A stretch of DNA of 64,000 bases from Scytalidium lignicola (GCA_002812745.2 NCSJ02000079.1:84652-148651); one strand, 5' to 3'; numbered from the stretch's first letter, positions 36,283 through 49,312 are shown. Notes: generated from the sequence alone by a model not told the origin. A program made the numbers and translations.

Positions 36283-37569
36283 GTTAATAATCAAGGTTGN
36301 AAAAAAAAGAAGGAGCGGCAGTACGGAAGTCACAAGTTTTACAGTACTGTATTTAGCTGGATTAGCTGGAAAAATTGTTTCCTGGGAAAATGTTCGTCTT
36401 TTCGCAAGAGCACTCTGTTTCTGAACAAAATGGTGGCGATCATGTCGTCGTCATTGGTGGAGTTGATGGTGGAGTTGTTGGTGGAGGCTGAAGATGGGCA
36501 TAATGTGGGTCGTGGAAGTGAAGCTTAAGGGAAAACTTTCGCGCATTGAATCTTCTGCGGTCCAAGGGATGAAAATCTCTGTCCCAGCCAACCAGCCAGC
36601 CAGCCAGCCTGTGCAGGTCTCATGTACACTAAACTTAAGTTAAATGATGGANTTTTTTTTGCGCCTTACCTTGAACCTATAATTATCTGCTGCGGAAAGT
36701 AGAGTACAAGTACTCCGTACTGTAGATCCTTCTCGCGTGACCCGAGAGAATGGCGGAACTGTAATCTGAACCATAGCCTTATACGGTGATCGATCGATCG
36801 ATCGGTTGATCTTATCTTGGCTCTCGGCTTCATAATGACAGGTTTCTGGACACTCTGGAGCCATTGGGGTGAAATACGAAGCCGTGAAATTTGACCTTTT
36901 GTCCTGTAACACTCGCGGCTCTCTTTCAGGGTCCATTATTGGTGCAGCTAGAATTGCTATTACTCTGGCCCATCATGGTTCCCGAGCACCAGGTTCGTCC
37001 GTTCCTGAACAGGTGAAACACCAGGAGTTGATGAACGCACACCCCTCCCCCCATGTTTGCTCAGCCATGACTGGTCCAATCGTGCCGTTGTTTCGAGCTT
37101 TTCTGCTTCTGTGCCTGACACGGGTGGCGTCCGCCAAGAGAAAAAGAGGAGAATCTCTAACAGGAGACCAGGGGGAGGGGTAGTAGGGAGGGTACTGGGG
37201 ATTTCCTCCTTCTCCTCTTTTCATGCCAATCTTCGGTTTCCTTTCAGTTCCAACGTCAGCACATTTTCTTTTGTAAATCTTTCCTCCTCCAGCTTCCTGC
37301 ATACACTCGTTCTTATAAGCATCATTGTCCCGGTCACAAGGAAGCAGATCCCCATTCTCACTCGAGATCTTGCTCTGGATTTTACGTCATTTGCAGATCG
37401 ACCCGCGGATATCGTCGAATTCTAGACGGCCAGACAGCCTTCCTTACCCCGTTCGATTGCTCTGGAAGCTGTCCTACCCAAGCACATTCGTTCACCCCCA
37501 CGAGTCCCGGAGACTCAGCCATTCCTTTACATATTCAACCCTCTCCAACAACCAGTCCTTCCCGACGAA
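36283..37569. promoter_or_regulatory. Intergenic region and long leader upstream of the MscS gene
   Basis: About 1.3 kb. It has overlapping TACAGTA (36340) and TACTGTA (36345), a third copy at 36718, CCAG repeats (36586-36608) and four GATC units (about 36788-36803). Pyrimidine-rich leader sequence (37200-37560) contains small upstream frames that match no family. Ns are at 36300 and 36652. Confidence 0.5.
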
Positions 37570-40297
37570 ATGTCCTTGCGATCACCGAGAGGTTATAATA
37601 AAATGAGTCACGAGATGGACATCCCCCTAACGCAGGTCCGAACGAATAACTCGACGGGGGCACGGAGACAGGGCGAGGGAGTCATGAATTCGAATGATTT
37701 AGACAGCCAACCTACCTTCCATGATGTGGAAAAGTCGGATCACTTTCATCACCACGCTGGCAGACGAAAACTCCAAAAGCTCGATTCCAAAGGCAGAGTA
37801 GATAGCGAGGGCGTCGAAGTCAATGCCATGGGTCGGCTCTACCATAAGATTGTTGGGTTCTCTGTTATCACGAGATACCTCCTGTATGTTGCTCCTCTTG
37901 CAATCTTGATAGCTGCACCAATTGTTGTCTACGCGATCCTCAATCGCGATGCGAAGATTGCGGGCGTAAAAGTATACCTGTTCTTCACATGGATTGAGAT
38001 TGTCTGGCTCAGTCTGTGGATATCGAAGTTGATATCCAAGGCAATGCCATATCTCTTCATGTTTCTCTGTGGTGTGGTCAGCTCTGGAACCAGGAAATAC
38101 GCCAAGGTTATCGAGGCCCTGGAGATCCCAATTTCGCTGGTCGGGTGGGCTATTACTTGTTTAGTCACCTTCACGGCCCTGACGGACGGCAAGCTCAATG
38201 GAATCCCCGTGCAGCGTCGTTGGGTAAGCGTCATGAAGAACATTTTGGGGCCCGCTCTCATTGCTACTTTGATATACCTGGCAGAAAAGACAGTCGTCCA
38301 GCTGATCAGCATCAGCTACCACGCACGATCATTTGATTTGAGAATCAAAGAATCAAAGCACAACATCTGGCTTCTTGGGCTTCTTTTCGATGCTTCCAGA
38401 TCTCTGTTTCCGATGTATTGCAAGGAATTTGAGGATGAGGATATTCTTATCAATGACAGTATCGAAGCCATGATTGCGAAGACTACCCACAGGCATAGAC
38501 AATCTGGATCGGCAACTCCACTGAGGCTCATTGGCGATATTGGTAGAGTTGGCGACAAAGTAACATCGCTCTTCGGGCACGTGGCAGCCGAAATTACCGG
38601 AAAGCAAGTGTTTAACCCAACATCAGCCCATTCCATCATTGTAGAGGCACTTGAGAAGACCGCGAGTTCTGAAGCCTTGGCAAAGAGGTTGTGGATGTCA
38701 TTTGTTGTAGAAGGTAAAGATGCTCTGTATATCGAGGATATTCGTGAAGTCCTTGGCTATTCACGCAAGGAGGAGGCCGATGAAGCCTTTGCCATGCTCG
38801 ACAGTGACGCCAATGGAGATGTTAGTCTTGATGAAATGATCATGAAAGTCGTTGAGACTGGCCGAGAGAGAAAGGCCATTGCTAGCAGTGTTCGCGATGT
38901 TGGCCAAGCTATTGGTGTTCTTGATCAAGTCTTTATTTCCATTCTAATGGTCATCATTGTCTTCATATTTGGTGAGTCTTATATACCTAACTTTACTGCT
39001 TAAGCATAGCTGACAATTATCAGTCGCCTTCCAAGACACCAACTTCGTGACCACGTTGGCTACCGCCGGTACAACACTCTTATCTCTGTCATTCGTGTTC
39101 GCCGTTACAACTCAAGAATTTCTCGGTTCATGTATCTTCTTGTTTGTTAAGCATCCGTATGATGTCGGCGACAGAGTTGATATCGTAGGCCCGGAGAAGG
39201 AATCGCTTGTTGTTGACAAGATCTCCCTTCTTTACACCATCTTCAGACGGATTGATAGCATGAAGATTGTTCAAGTCCCCAACATCGTTCTCAACACTGT
39301 GTGGATCGAGAATATTACCCGAAGTGGAGCGATGAAGGAACAACTCGACATGTTTATCTCTTTTGATACATCTCTGGAAGACATTGAACTTCTCCGAAAA
39401 GAGATGGAGGAATTCGTTCGATCTCCGGAGAACAGCCGTGATTTCCAGCCTGACATTATTCTTGAGGCTACTGGAATTGGGAATATGGATAAATTACAGC
39501 TGAAAATCGAAATCCGCCACAAATCAAACTGGCATAACGAGACTGTTCGAGCTGCACGAAGATCCAAGTTTATGTGTGCACTAGTTCTGGCACTTCGCAA
39601 GATCCCTATCTACGCACCTGGCGGTGGTGGTGAACCACTTGGTGGACCGACCAACCCAGGATACTCTGTATCCGTTACTGATGAGTTTGCTGCCGAAGCA
39701 AGAGGTAAAGCCTCCAAAACTAAAGAAGGGAAACGTCTCATACCCTCAGCGCCTGCGGAACCCCACCCAGATAGCAAGACTGGTGCAGGTTCAGGGCCAA
39801 CACACGAAGAAGACATTCTTCAGAACTTGAATGCAAGGGATCCGGCTTTGGATGTTGCACACAAGGTTGAAGACGCCGATATAGGCAGAGATGACAATTC
39901 TATAAAGAGTGGAAGTCTAGCTATCGACCGACAAAGAAGCCAAGACATAGAGGAGGTTCGCAGCGGTCTAGTAAAGAGAATGAGTACGGGCGGCAGACGT
40001 AAGCCTGGAGAGGTCTTGCCACAAGCGGCCCAGTCTTTGAGCTCTGGCACCGCCCCAGGTCTTACTTTCACAAGTGCTAGCCCTCGAAACGATTTTGCTC
40101 GGCTAGATGAGGAGGAGGCAGATATGGAACACGTGAACTTGAGCGATAATGGCTATTCTGGGGCTGGATACCGATTACCAGACGTTGGAAGCTCTTCTCC
40201 ATACTCGATGTATCCTAATTCTGGCCAATCCACCAACACAGCAAATCAATCGCCCCAAAGACCCCAGGGGGAGCAGTCAAACGTCCGACGGGGATAG
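37570..40297 (+). CDS. Mechanosensitive channel of MscS family with EF-hand (Msy1/Msy2-like)
   Basis: Ion channel opened by membrane tension, in fungi placed in the ER or cell periphery and acting in hypo-osmotic Ca2+ responses. Exons are 37570-38971 and 39024-40297. The 52-nt intron has donor GTGAGT and acceptor CAG. The product is about 891 aa. Hydrophobic segments lie at about residues 95-250. A canonical EF-hand, DSDANGDVSLDE, lies at about 410-421. The pore-lining TM3 follows, starting before and ending after the intron (ISILMVIIVFIF, then VAFQDTNFVTTL). The MscS beta domain is marked by FLFVKHPYDVGDRVDI. The C-terminal ~270 residues are disordered. The start may instead be the ATG at 37603, in a better context. 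The TM-EF-TM-MscS layout is that of fission-yeast Msy proteins. Confidence 0.92.
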
Positions 40298-41011
40298 TTT
40301 CTTGCAATCAAGGTGGGGTCTGAAAAGGGTTTTATTTTTATTTTTCACTAGAGAGTATACAATAGGGAAAAGGATCATTTAAAAAGGAACTTTTTATATA
40401 TATCGGGCGTATTTTGTAATGGTTACTAGACGGGGGGGTATCACGTTCTGGTGATGATTCTATATGAGATATTCAATAGAGTAATATCTTATTATCTACT
40501 TTCTGACATTTTCTGTGATTTTAAATTGATGTCAATACTTTAAATGTTGGGCAGATATGTCTCCTATGTCCTGTTTTTATCAACGATATCTTGTACACTT
40601 TGGGTTACTTTAGGAGTCTCAAAACCTGCTGTTAGATTTTGATACTCTCACAAAAATTACGTCCTATTTAGACGGAAGGAAAGGGGGGTTGAGTATATAT
40701 ATCACGTGCTCGGGTTAAACTCACCTTGTAGATACAAGTCTAAATATACACCTAGGATAGAGTTTCAAACACNAAAAAAAGTCTTAGGAATACAAGTTAT
40801 AAATGTAAATTGCCTTAATTTTATTTTTAATTGACAGTATCCAGAACTCCCCAATTCAAACATCCCCGTTTTCGATGTCGAATGGCCCTAAAGATCCCAT
40901 GGTATATATCATCATCATCTATCCAACCCAACGCCTCGCAAATAGAGAGCCCATACATATCCCAAAAATACNAAAAAAAGGTTCGCTCATGTCAGATAAA
41001 ACTACATTTAA
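40298..41011. other. Convergent intergenic region, MscS / surface protein
   Basis: 0.7 kb between two 3' ends, A+T-rich. Two Ns (40773, 40972) each sit in front of a seven-A run. No gene is seen. Confidence 0.6.
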
Positions 41012-42747
41012 TCAAGGGCTCAAACTCCTATCCGAAGCCGTAGATGTAAACCTTACCGGCCTAGACTCCAATGCCATTTGCCTTAATTCCGCATTCGATA
41101 ATCCTTTACGATGACGCTCATTAGTATAATTATCATGATGATCATGTTGTTCATGGTGTTGTTCTTGTTGTGGTTCTTGTTCTTGTTCCTCTGTGGTAGG
41201 GTATGTTTCTGTTGCTTCGGGAATATGATCCAGTCCTTCGGGAGCTATTGGAGCCCATTCCACTTGCCCAATACTAGAGACGTTCCCGGCACTACTTCTT
41301 CGTCGACTCAGCACTCGCGATAAGCCTAATCCACTCCATGCCCTTTGGATGGTTGTGGCTGCTATTGGCGGCGTTGAAGCACCAGCACTGCTGTCTCTTC
41401 CGGCATCTAATTCGGCGCTCTGTTGACTCAAGTCACTAGCGTCGCTCATCTGTCTACCATGATGGCTGGAACTAGGGGGTGAGGCCGGGGAGGGGTGACC
41501 GAATCTAAGGTTCTGGTCCCTATGGTCCGGTGTGATATCGAAGTATCCTTGAACAGGTTGTTGCACGGATGACGGATCCGTCGAATTGTAATCGAAATTT
41601 GGGACAGCTCTGTATCCTCGCATATAGTCATTTGGCGAAAACGGGACACCTATACTTTCTGGAGAGAACGAAGTAGGTAGGGGAGGTGACACCGAGTTGA
41701 TTGCTGGCTGTGAAGGATCATATGCCATGGTTGGTTGAGCTGGACGAGGGACATTGGCAGCGGATTCGGATCCCATTATCATTAACGGATCAAAGGACAT
41801 ATTGTCGAATTCTGAGTTGTAGCTCGGCCTATCGTGGTGCTGTCCTGATCTCGGGCCGCCTGATGTTTTTGAATTTCTATTACTCTTCATAACCTTGTTG
41901 AGTCGCCGAAGGATAAAGAAGGTTGCCACTACAATCACAATAAGGACCACACCTGCTGCAGCGATGATGCCTCCAGTAGTACCTTTTGAGAGTCCACTTG
42001 ACGAGGAGGTACTGCCAGTGGCTTTCGTCTTCACAATAGGTGGTGGAGTGATGGCCATTTGAGAGACAGTAGCAGTTGCGGTTTGGCTTGTGGGCGTTAC
42101 GGTAGGTGGTTGAGGTGTTGTGGCCGTAACTATTGTGGTTGTAACAGTGTGGATACGATTTGTAGCGTCCGTTGTAGTCAAGGTCTCCGTAAGTGTGAAA
42201 GTTGTTGCCTGTGTAGAATAGCAATTATTCAGCCCACAGGCCATTCCGTTCTTGCAACAACCATATCCAAGTGAAGCAGGACATAAGTATGAGTTGACAC
42301 CACAGGTCTCGGTAAATACGACTCCGGGGAGAGGACTGCATCCGTTAGGGATGCAGGAATAGCTCTGCGGACAGCATCCACCTGCTGATCAGCCTTCGAT
42401 ACAAAATGTTAAGAACTGTGACTCTTACCTCCTTCCTCGATCGCACATGGGGCGTATCCAGCCACTCCACACGCCGTTTGTACCGCAGCAGTAGTCGCAT
42501 AGCAACTGCTTATTCCACAAGAGCGATCGGCCGGACAACATCCTCCTTTCAACGACTGCGGGCACAACTGATAATCCTGCGGACATTCCGTCGCATCTCT
42601 TTTCTGTGCTTGTATGGCCTCGTGTACTCGAGCCCAATGGTTCGAACCGATTTTTCTCTTCAGGTTTGACTTTGCCTCTGCTCCCAGCCAGGTAGCTGCC
42701 AGAAAGAGGCAGCAGCTCCAACAGCTCCAGACCCCGCGCATCTTCAT
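41012..42747 (-). CDS. Cysteine-rich single-pass cell-surface protein, function unknown
   Basis: Exons are 42747-42429 and 42381-41012. The 47-nt intron has donor GTAAGA and a TCAGCAG double acceptor. The product is about 562 aa. A signal peptide (MRGVWSCWSCCLFLAATWLGAEA) supports a start at 42747 or 42741; the frame is open upstream but that part is probably leader. The ectodomain has three tandem cysteine modules beginning GGCCPADRSC, GGCCPQSYSC and GYGCCKNGMAC, followed by a Ser/Thr/Pro stalk likely to be O-mannosylated. One membrane helix, GGIIAAAGVVLIVIVVATFFIL, is followed by RRL. The ~320-residue cytoplasmic tail is disordered, has an IQRAWSGLGLSR stretch and a Gln/Glu/His-rich run, and ends with conserved-looking VRFTSTASDRSLSP. 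The layout is that of a wall sensor or receptor; that role is inference. Confidence 0.82.
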
Positions 42748-45554
42748 GATCGAATCCTGGTTCGCGAGACGGATTGGGTGATGATCCTGAGGTGCCAGGC
42801 TATCGCCATTTATTGCCGCAAAACCGAGTCGCAAGTTCCATAGAGAGATGAGGAGAACAATCAGGGACGATTCTCGCACAGTATAGGTCCGTAACGCCTC
42901 AGAGGCTCAGTTCCAGCAGTAGGCCGGTCTAGAGCGAATTGCGGCGCTATGCGAGAGCGAGATGCAGAGCGGGGCGACACGTATATTCGCGACTTTCTCA
43001 AGTAATAAGATATGATATTGGACACGCAGTTGGAAGTCTTTAGAATCGAGCGCCGACGAAGAATCGAAAGTGGAGATTTTGCGAAACAGAAATACACAGG
43101 AATAGGTTGGGTAGGAGACATGACTTACGCTAGAAGAGCATACTCACCAAAGGCTCGAGTCTAGCCCACAGGTGACGGGCTTTGTTGCAACTGGAGACTT
43201 TGCTCCTCAGCCTCAAGAGTCTTCCAAATTTGGTGGCTTGTGCGAGCCCCCCCGATGCAACGTGGATTGATTGGCGCGTGAGTACGAGAGCCTCTTTGTC
43301 AACCAATGCCATGCGACCGAACGCGCAATTGATGGCTGGGGTGGTGACTACTGGTTGTGGGAGGAGGATGCATCTCAGCTCGGTGGCTGAGGCTTTGGTC
43401 GTATTTTCAGTACGGATGTATATCTTCTGTGCTGTTGGTGGTATTCCGGTACTTATTACTGTATTACTGTATGATGAGGGTCTGAGGCTGTAGTCAGCTG
43501 TCAGGCAGAAATCGCCGAGCCAGGCCCTGCCAGATCCCCCAGACGAAATATGCCTGATCAGCTTGTCAACTGAAAACCACGAATACATAAAGATTGACAA
43601 TAATGCAAAAATGCCTTGGATCATTACTGTATGCACAGGAGAGAGACATCCTCCATCCTCGCCCTATTCGCGCACCATTAAGCTAGATCGCGTCTATCAC
43701 AATTACGAAGACACATGTCCGCCAATATGGAAATCGCTCGTTTAGAAACGCAGTGAGAGTTACAGTATCAAGCCTTTTGTTACCATATTTAGAGCCTAGA
43801 TATGTCTATTTTGGCCTGTTTCTTACAACATGACTCAGCGGAACGTCTTCCGAGTGTAACTATGGGTCTATCGATCGCAGAAGTTCGAAGCTATACATAA
43901 ATAATGAAGATCCAACTTGACCCCGTGCCCGAGTCTCCTCGGAGAGGCTTTCGACCATGTTCGATATGCTGATGATGTGTCACATGGGCTTCGAATTGAG
44001 AGAGTTGATACCGGGGCATTCTTTCAAATCTGCGGCGCGAAGCATTCCACACCATATTCCGCTTCCCTACTCAAAGTGCCTTTTTATCTTGGATTTTCTT
44101 AAATAGTTTATAACTATGTGGATAGAAATACTTCGACGGGTTCGAGATTAACAATACTGATATAACAGGCGCACCGTATCCACTGAGAAGAGAGGTGGGT
44201 AAATTCTCCGACGACTCCTTGAAAGTTATTTTTAAATAACCTATTCAACCGGGTTTGGCTGGTGGGACTTTTTTTATCTCAAATACAGTAACTAACCCCA
44301 AGAACCCTTAGCTTCCATCTAAAACCTCGACGAGCATAGGACCCTGCGTGGAATTGCAGGGAAATGGATAGTTTGAAGGTTTGCACGGCTCTGGGAGCTC
44401 CTCTCCTAAACTTTCGGTTCTTGACCTGTACAGGTCCGGGGGAAACGACAGCACTACCCAAAAAACTTTGTTGGGCTCTTAGGACTCAAAGTGACTGAAG
44501 CTAGCAAGTTTATATAACGAGGTGTTTAATGTGCGGTCAAGATGATGTTGGTCACGGAAAGGAGGCGGCTGTCGAGAATAAGGTCTCTGAGCGGTTTCAA
44601 CAACAACTTGACGCGTTGAGTTCCTTTATTAGATGTGAATCATCTAGAGACGAGGTACAGGCATGGCCTATTCATTTAACACTTGTAGATCGAGATTATA
44701 GAGTTTTCTTGGATCCAGCCATCAGAGGAGAACCTATGTAGTCGTGGAATTATGGGTCTGTAACACGGGTGTCGATGCCTAGTGTTCTATGCATATTTCG
44801 AGAACAAATTGTTTTGAGTTGAGCAGGTACAAAGCTCTCGACGCATTGCCCAATCGGAGGGAAAGACCCTGCATAACAGAAGCAATCTTGCGTTGAATTT
44901 GGTAGCTCGACCAGCTGTAAGTAAACTAGTGGATGTAGTTTGAAACAGGTACCTTCGACATATCTAGAGCTTTGGATAAACCATCCTTAACATGACAATC
45001 TAGACTCATGCCAGAGAATTGAGATGTAAAAAAGAAGCTCCGGACAGTGTCCGGTAGCTATCTGTAGAGCTGCCAGGGGTTCTGCATCACGGGGCGTTAA
45101 TTGTCCAGTGGGGAAGGTGATACACCGCTTCATGCAAAGAAAGGATATAAACCTTAGAGTGCTTAGCATCACCGCCAACATTGTCAAGGAAATGTTCGCG
45201 ATTTTCTAAAAATTATCAATTGTAAGTGCTTCTCCTGGTAGTGGTGGATGCTGCTTGGAAGCTCGTGCCATTGGCGTTTGCATATAGTATGGGCCCAGGC
45301 CTGAGGGGAAAATTAATTTATTGCTACGGTAGTTACTGTAATTAGTTGGTTACCCAAGGCTAGGCTACCCCGCATGCAGAAAAAGAAAGTGAGAACTGAT
45401 CGAATCTGGGGTATAAAACAACATGATGCCAGAACCTTGACCTATGGGCGTGACACGATGATACGCGCATTTAGTGCGAAAGGAGACTTGAGAGAAATCC
45501 ATATGACATATCTCTTGCCACCTCTTCAGGATAGCAATCGCATGGCCGACCAAA
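42748..45554. other. Long divergent gene-poor region
   Basis: About 2.8 kb between opposite start codons. Opposing open frames at 43130-43636 and 43182-43493 overlap and match nothing known. The TACAGTA/TACTGTA heptamer occurs at 43457, 43465, 43625, 43761, 44284 and 45334. A short YADD match in an open frame near 43917-44102 looks accidental. No RNA gene or transposon ends are recognised. Confidence 0.5.
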
Positions 45555-47559
45555 ATGAACCAGCTCGACCATACCGGACAGAGGATGCTCCTCTTTACCA
45601 AAAAAGCATTGCCTAAGCCTCCAAAGCGAAGATCTCGTGCTGGATGCGTACACTGGTAAGTGAAGGTGTCCTAAGTCTCTTTCGGCCAAGCTAATCAGAG
45701 CAGCAAAGAGAAGGTAATTTTCAACCCTCTATAGGTTAGAATGACTACCGACCTAACACGACCTAGAAGAAGAAGTGTAATGAAAAGCGCCCCCAATGCG
45801 ATCGATGCACTGAGAAAGGTATCCAATGCGAATATGAAGCTGTGAAGCCACGAAAACGAAGACGCACTTTCACCTCGACGTCTGCCCACTCACCAATAAT
45901 TCATAGCCCGCCTACATTTTTCAATAGCAAGTGGCAGGAGCAATATGACCATTCAAATATTGAGAGCGATGACATACATGAGTTCGATGAGTTGGATGAC
46001 ACACCAACATACCAGCACCCAGCTTCAGATGTTGAAGAAGCCTATGGAGATGACGAGAATGTAGAAGGGATCGTTCGAAACGAGCCTCTAGATGCTCCAG
46101 CAGCCAGTCTCATCCGCTCGCGAAGCCAGTATCCAGATCTAGCTATGATTGCTCCTTCACCCGTTGCCTCTCCGCTCTTAGAGTTTTGCTCGCCCGTATT
46201 CCTAGAATTTTCAGACAAGAAGAATCGTCGAGCTTTGATAGACCATTTTTGTAACGTTCTGTCACACCTTATAGTTTTCAAGGAGGATACAGGCAATCCA
46301 TTTCGACAACTGGTGTTGCCATTATCACATTCGAGCTCACCAATCATGAATGCGATATTTGCTTTGTCAAGTGCCCATTTGGAATACAAAGGGGTTGAGA
46401 ATGAGGAGAAATCGCTGGATTTCCACAACAGAGCTCTTCAGGGATTGGCTCAGCTCATTGAACAGAACGATATGAATCACAGAGAGGAAGTACTAGGAGC
46501 CATTATGCTGCTTGTGTATTATGAAGTGGTAAGTGTGAGGAGATTAAGACACATTTGATCTCTACTAAAATCCAATAGCTTGTCCAACGCGGCAGCTCCA
46601 ATATTGTCAATGGTCACCTCAAAGGAGCAATGACAATAATGAAATCAGGACCTCAGGTGACTAGCCCCGCTGGATTGTTCCTCGAACGTGTATGTACCAA
46701 TGACACTTCCCTTCGGTGATTCTTCTGACACTGCTAGACCTTCCGCTTCTACGACGTGATCGCAGCTCTATCATACGGTACACCACCAAACACGAGCTCA
46801 CAACCATCGACTGCGCCATTCGCATATTCGACTCCATTTGGGTTGGATCCAATTTCACCTCTTGCCGCTGTAGATACGCTTCTTGGTCTCTCTACAGACC
46901 TATGGCCCATAATCCACAGACTCTCGCATCTCCTTTCATTCAAGCAGTCTCTCGAAATAGCAATCGCATCAAATCAAACGAGCAAAGCCACAGTCCTCCG
47001 AACAGAACTAGAATGTACATGTCAAGCAATCGAACTAGCACTGAAGAACTGGAAACCCATGAAATCCACTTCATCCTCACCAGAATATCTGGAACATCTC
47101 ATAAAAGGCTCCGATCCAGCCGAAACAACTCGAATCCAGAGCATTCTTAATAACGCAGAAGCATACAGGCACTCTGCATTTGTATATCTCTATCGTACGA
47201 TAAAGGATCACCCCAGGTCGCACTCGCTGGTCCAGAAACACTCCCACCTCTCACTCGTCGCTTGCTCCAATGTCGTAGATCTTGCAGCTGCGTGTGATAA
47301 TGGTCCTATGTCGGCACTACTATGGCCTCTATTCGTTGCTGCATGCGAGGCCTTGACGGAAGAGGACCGGAACTTGGCCACGAAGGCTTTTAGCGGGGTT
47401 GAAAGAAGACAAGGCATGAACAACATTATGCGGGCTTGGGAGGTTGTGCAAGAAGTTTGGAGGAGAGTAGATTATGAGTCGCTAGAGGAGAAGGAAGGAA
47501 ATGATGTATATTGGAGGGATATCTGTAGGGAAAAAGGTTTAAATATCGTTTTTGGTTGA
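45555..47559 (+). CDS. Zn2Cys6 transcription factor (Fungal_trans_2-like), with a 10-nt microexon
   Basis: Nuclear binuclear-zinc-cluster regulator. Exons are 45555-45655, 45704-45713 (10 nt), 45767-46528, 46579-46689 and 46738-47559. Introns are 48-53 nt and all phases close, giving about 601 aa. The cluster C31-x2-C34-x6-C41-x6-C48-x2-C51-x6-C58 (GCVHC, KKKKC, RPQC, DRC, GIQC) is complete only when the microexon is included. Leaving it out joins TG to AAG and makes TGA at the second ligand. After an acidic disordered linker, the helical region around [22 protein letters not shown] and [13 protein letters not shown] resembles the Fungal_trans_2 regulatory domain (UGA3/ARG81-like). The start ATG is the first in frame before the cluster. 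It is convergent with the alpha-galactosidase gene 318 bp away. The target genes are unknown. Confidence 0.88.
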
Positions 47560-47877
47560 GTTGAAGGTGTTTTCATGGCTTGGTGTTTGGGATAGGGGAT
47601 TGAAACTGGGTTCTGGTAACGGAGAATATGCAACAATTTCTAACTGGCATATGGTAAGCCTGAATTATTTATTTGAGCGAGTGAAAGCATTGCATCGAGG
47701 ATGGGAGTATCCGGTGAATTAGGTGTAGTTGTAGTAACTAGGGAACATCTGAATCTAAACCCAGTGATCTACTATTTTTTAAGTTAACGTAGATAGATAG
47801 AAAGAAACTATCTACTTAATATACCCTGATCTAGTATATATTCTTGATTTGACCAATATGACTCCAGTTTTGACTGA
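47560..47877. other. Convergent intergenic region, regulator / alpha-galactosidase
   Basis: 318 bp between two stop codons, A+T-rich, with nothing else recognisable. The two 3' UTRs may overlap. Confidence 0.6.
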
Positions 47878-49312
47878 TCATGCTTTCCACGGAATACACT
47901 TCCTACCAACGACGAAAGCCATGGTGTCGTGAGGTGCTAGTTTCCTGCTGATGCCCTGTTTAACGCACCCCAAGCTCTTTCCACTCCACACATCAGTGAC
48001 CTCAAAAGCAGAGTGTCCCTTCTCAAGGTGTGGAACTTCATCCCACTTGATCTCCCTCTTAGCATCAACATCTAGGGTGTTCAATGCCAGCACCAAGGTG
48101 CCACCTGTACTTTGTCCGCTCCAATACTCAGCAGGATTAATCATGCTAAACGTCCAGTCAGGATTCACTCCCCATTTATACGGCGTAGCTGGTCCGCCAT
48201 ATTTCTTATCCTGATTGAAAGCGATCAGATACTTGTTGGCAAGAATCTGAACATGATCACTCGGCAACTGATCCAAAGCCGTGCCAATGATAAGAGGGCT
48301 CTTCATGGCAGCCCAGAACGCGAAGTGAGTTCTGGTTTCGGGAAGGGTAAGGTTACCGTTGCCGACCTCCAGCATATCAGCATCGTTATGTCCCCAGAAA
48401 CCGACGCTGTTCAGTTGGAAGCTGTTCTCGTTCAGGATTTGTGCTACACGGGCCCAATATGGTGAGATATCTCCGGACATTCTCCAAGAGTTGCCCATCT
48501 CGGCACCCCATTCATCTACACCGGCCTGACCCCATTCGCAGAGACTGAAGAGGATAGTTCTGTTCTGAGCCTGTAGTGCATCTCGCATGATTTGGTATCG
48601 ACGAGCTGTATTGCCTGTCGACCAGTCGTATCCAGGAGGAGGTAAAGTTGGCGTGGAGGCACAAGTGCCATTAGTCGCATCATACGAATCATCATCTGGG
48701 ACACAAGCATTGTACTGATCTGTCCAGTTGGAAGGGACGTTGCAGTTATCGTATTTCAGGTAATCAATGCCCCAACCAGCAAATGTAGCTGCGTCAATCG
48801 ACTCATAACCGATCGATGCAGGATAGCCAGCACAGGTTTGGGTCCCAGCACTGCTGTAGATCCCAATCTTGAGACCCATGGCATGGATCTTGTCAGCGAG
48901 ACCGTCAATCCCGTCTGGGAATTTTGTAGGATCTGGAATGATCTGGTTGGTGACATTGTCCCGGCCAGACTTGATAGACCAGCAGTCATCAACTATAAGT
49001 AAACCTGTTAGTCCAAGAACAAGAAAGCTAGCTTAATAAGTAGGACTTGCTTACTGTTGACATATTCATAGCCTGCGTCTATGAGACCTAGACTGACAAC
49101 TTCGTTCGCTGCAGTCATGATCTTGGTTTCGTCAACATCACAACCGAAGGCATTCCAGGAGTTCCAACCCAAAGCCGGAAGTCTTCCCTAAGTGAAGGTG
49201 AGTATCTGATAAGAGTCAATTAGAGACGGCCAGGACATACCACTCCATCCTTCAGCACCAATGCCTGAGCGGCAGGAAGAGCCAGAGCTGTTGTTAGAAT
49301 GATACGAAACAT
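47878..49312 (-). CDS. Secreted alpha-galactosidase, GH27
   Basis: Releases terminal alpha-1,6-galactose from raffinose-type sugars and galactomannan. Exons are 49312-49241, 49187-49055 and 48992-47878. Introns are 53 and 62 nt. The product is about 439 aa, close to Aspergillus AglB-type enzymes. A signal peptide of about 17 residues ([17 protein letters not shown]) precedes [18 protein letters not shown]. Nucleophile Asp150 lies in DYLKYDNCN, and acid/base Asp243 in [20 protein letters not shown]-like substrate residues are restored across intron 2 (EYVN joined to IDDCWS). The C-terminal beta domain is present ([15 protein letters not shown]). A TATATAAG box about 85 bp upstream suits a regulated gene. 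Neighbouring Zn2Cys6 genes could regulate it; that is inference. Confidence 0.95.

Noticed and set aside
43130..43636. 168-aa open frame on the minus strand, with a 103-aa frame opposite (43182-43493)
   Set aside because: The two overlap, neither resembles a family I know, and no clean splice or domain structure supports either.
43917..44102. Short open frame with HVRYADDVSHG, resembling the YxDD reverse-transcriptase motif
   Set aside because: Only 61 codons, no other polymerase blocks nearby and no repeat ends; a four-residue match is expected by chance.
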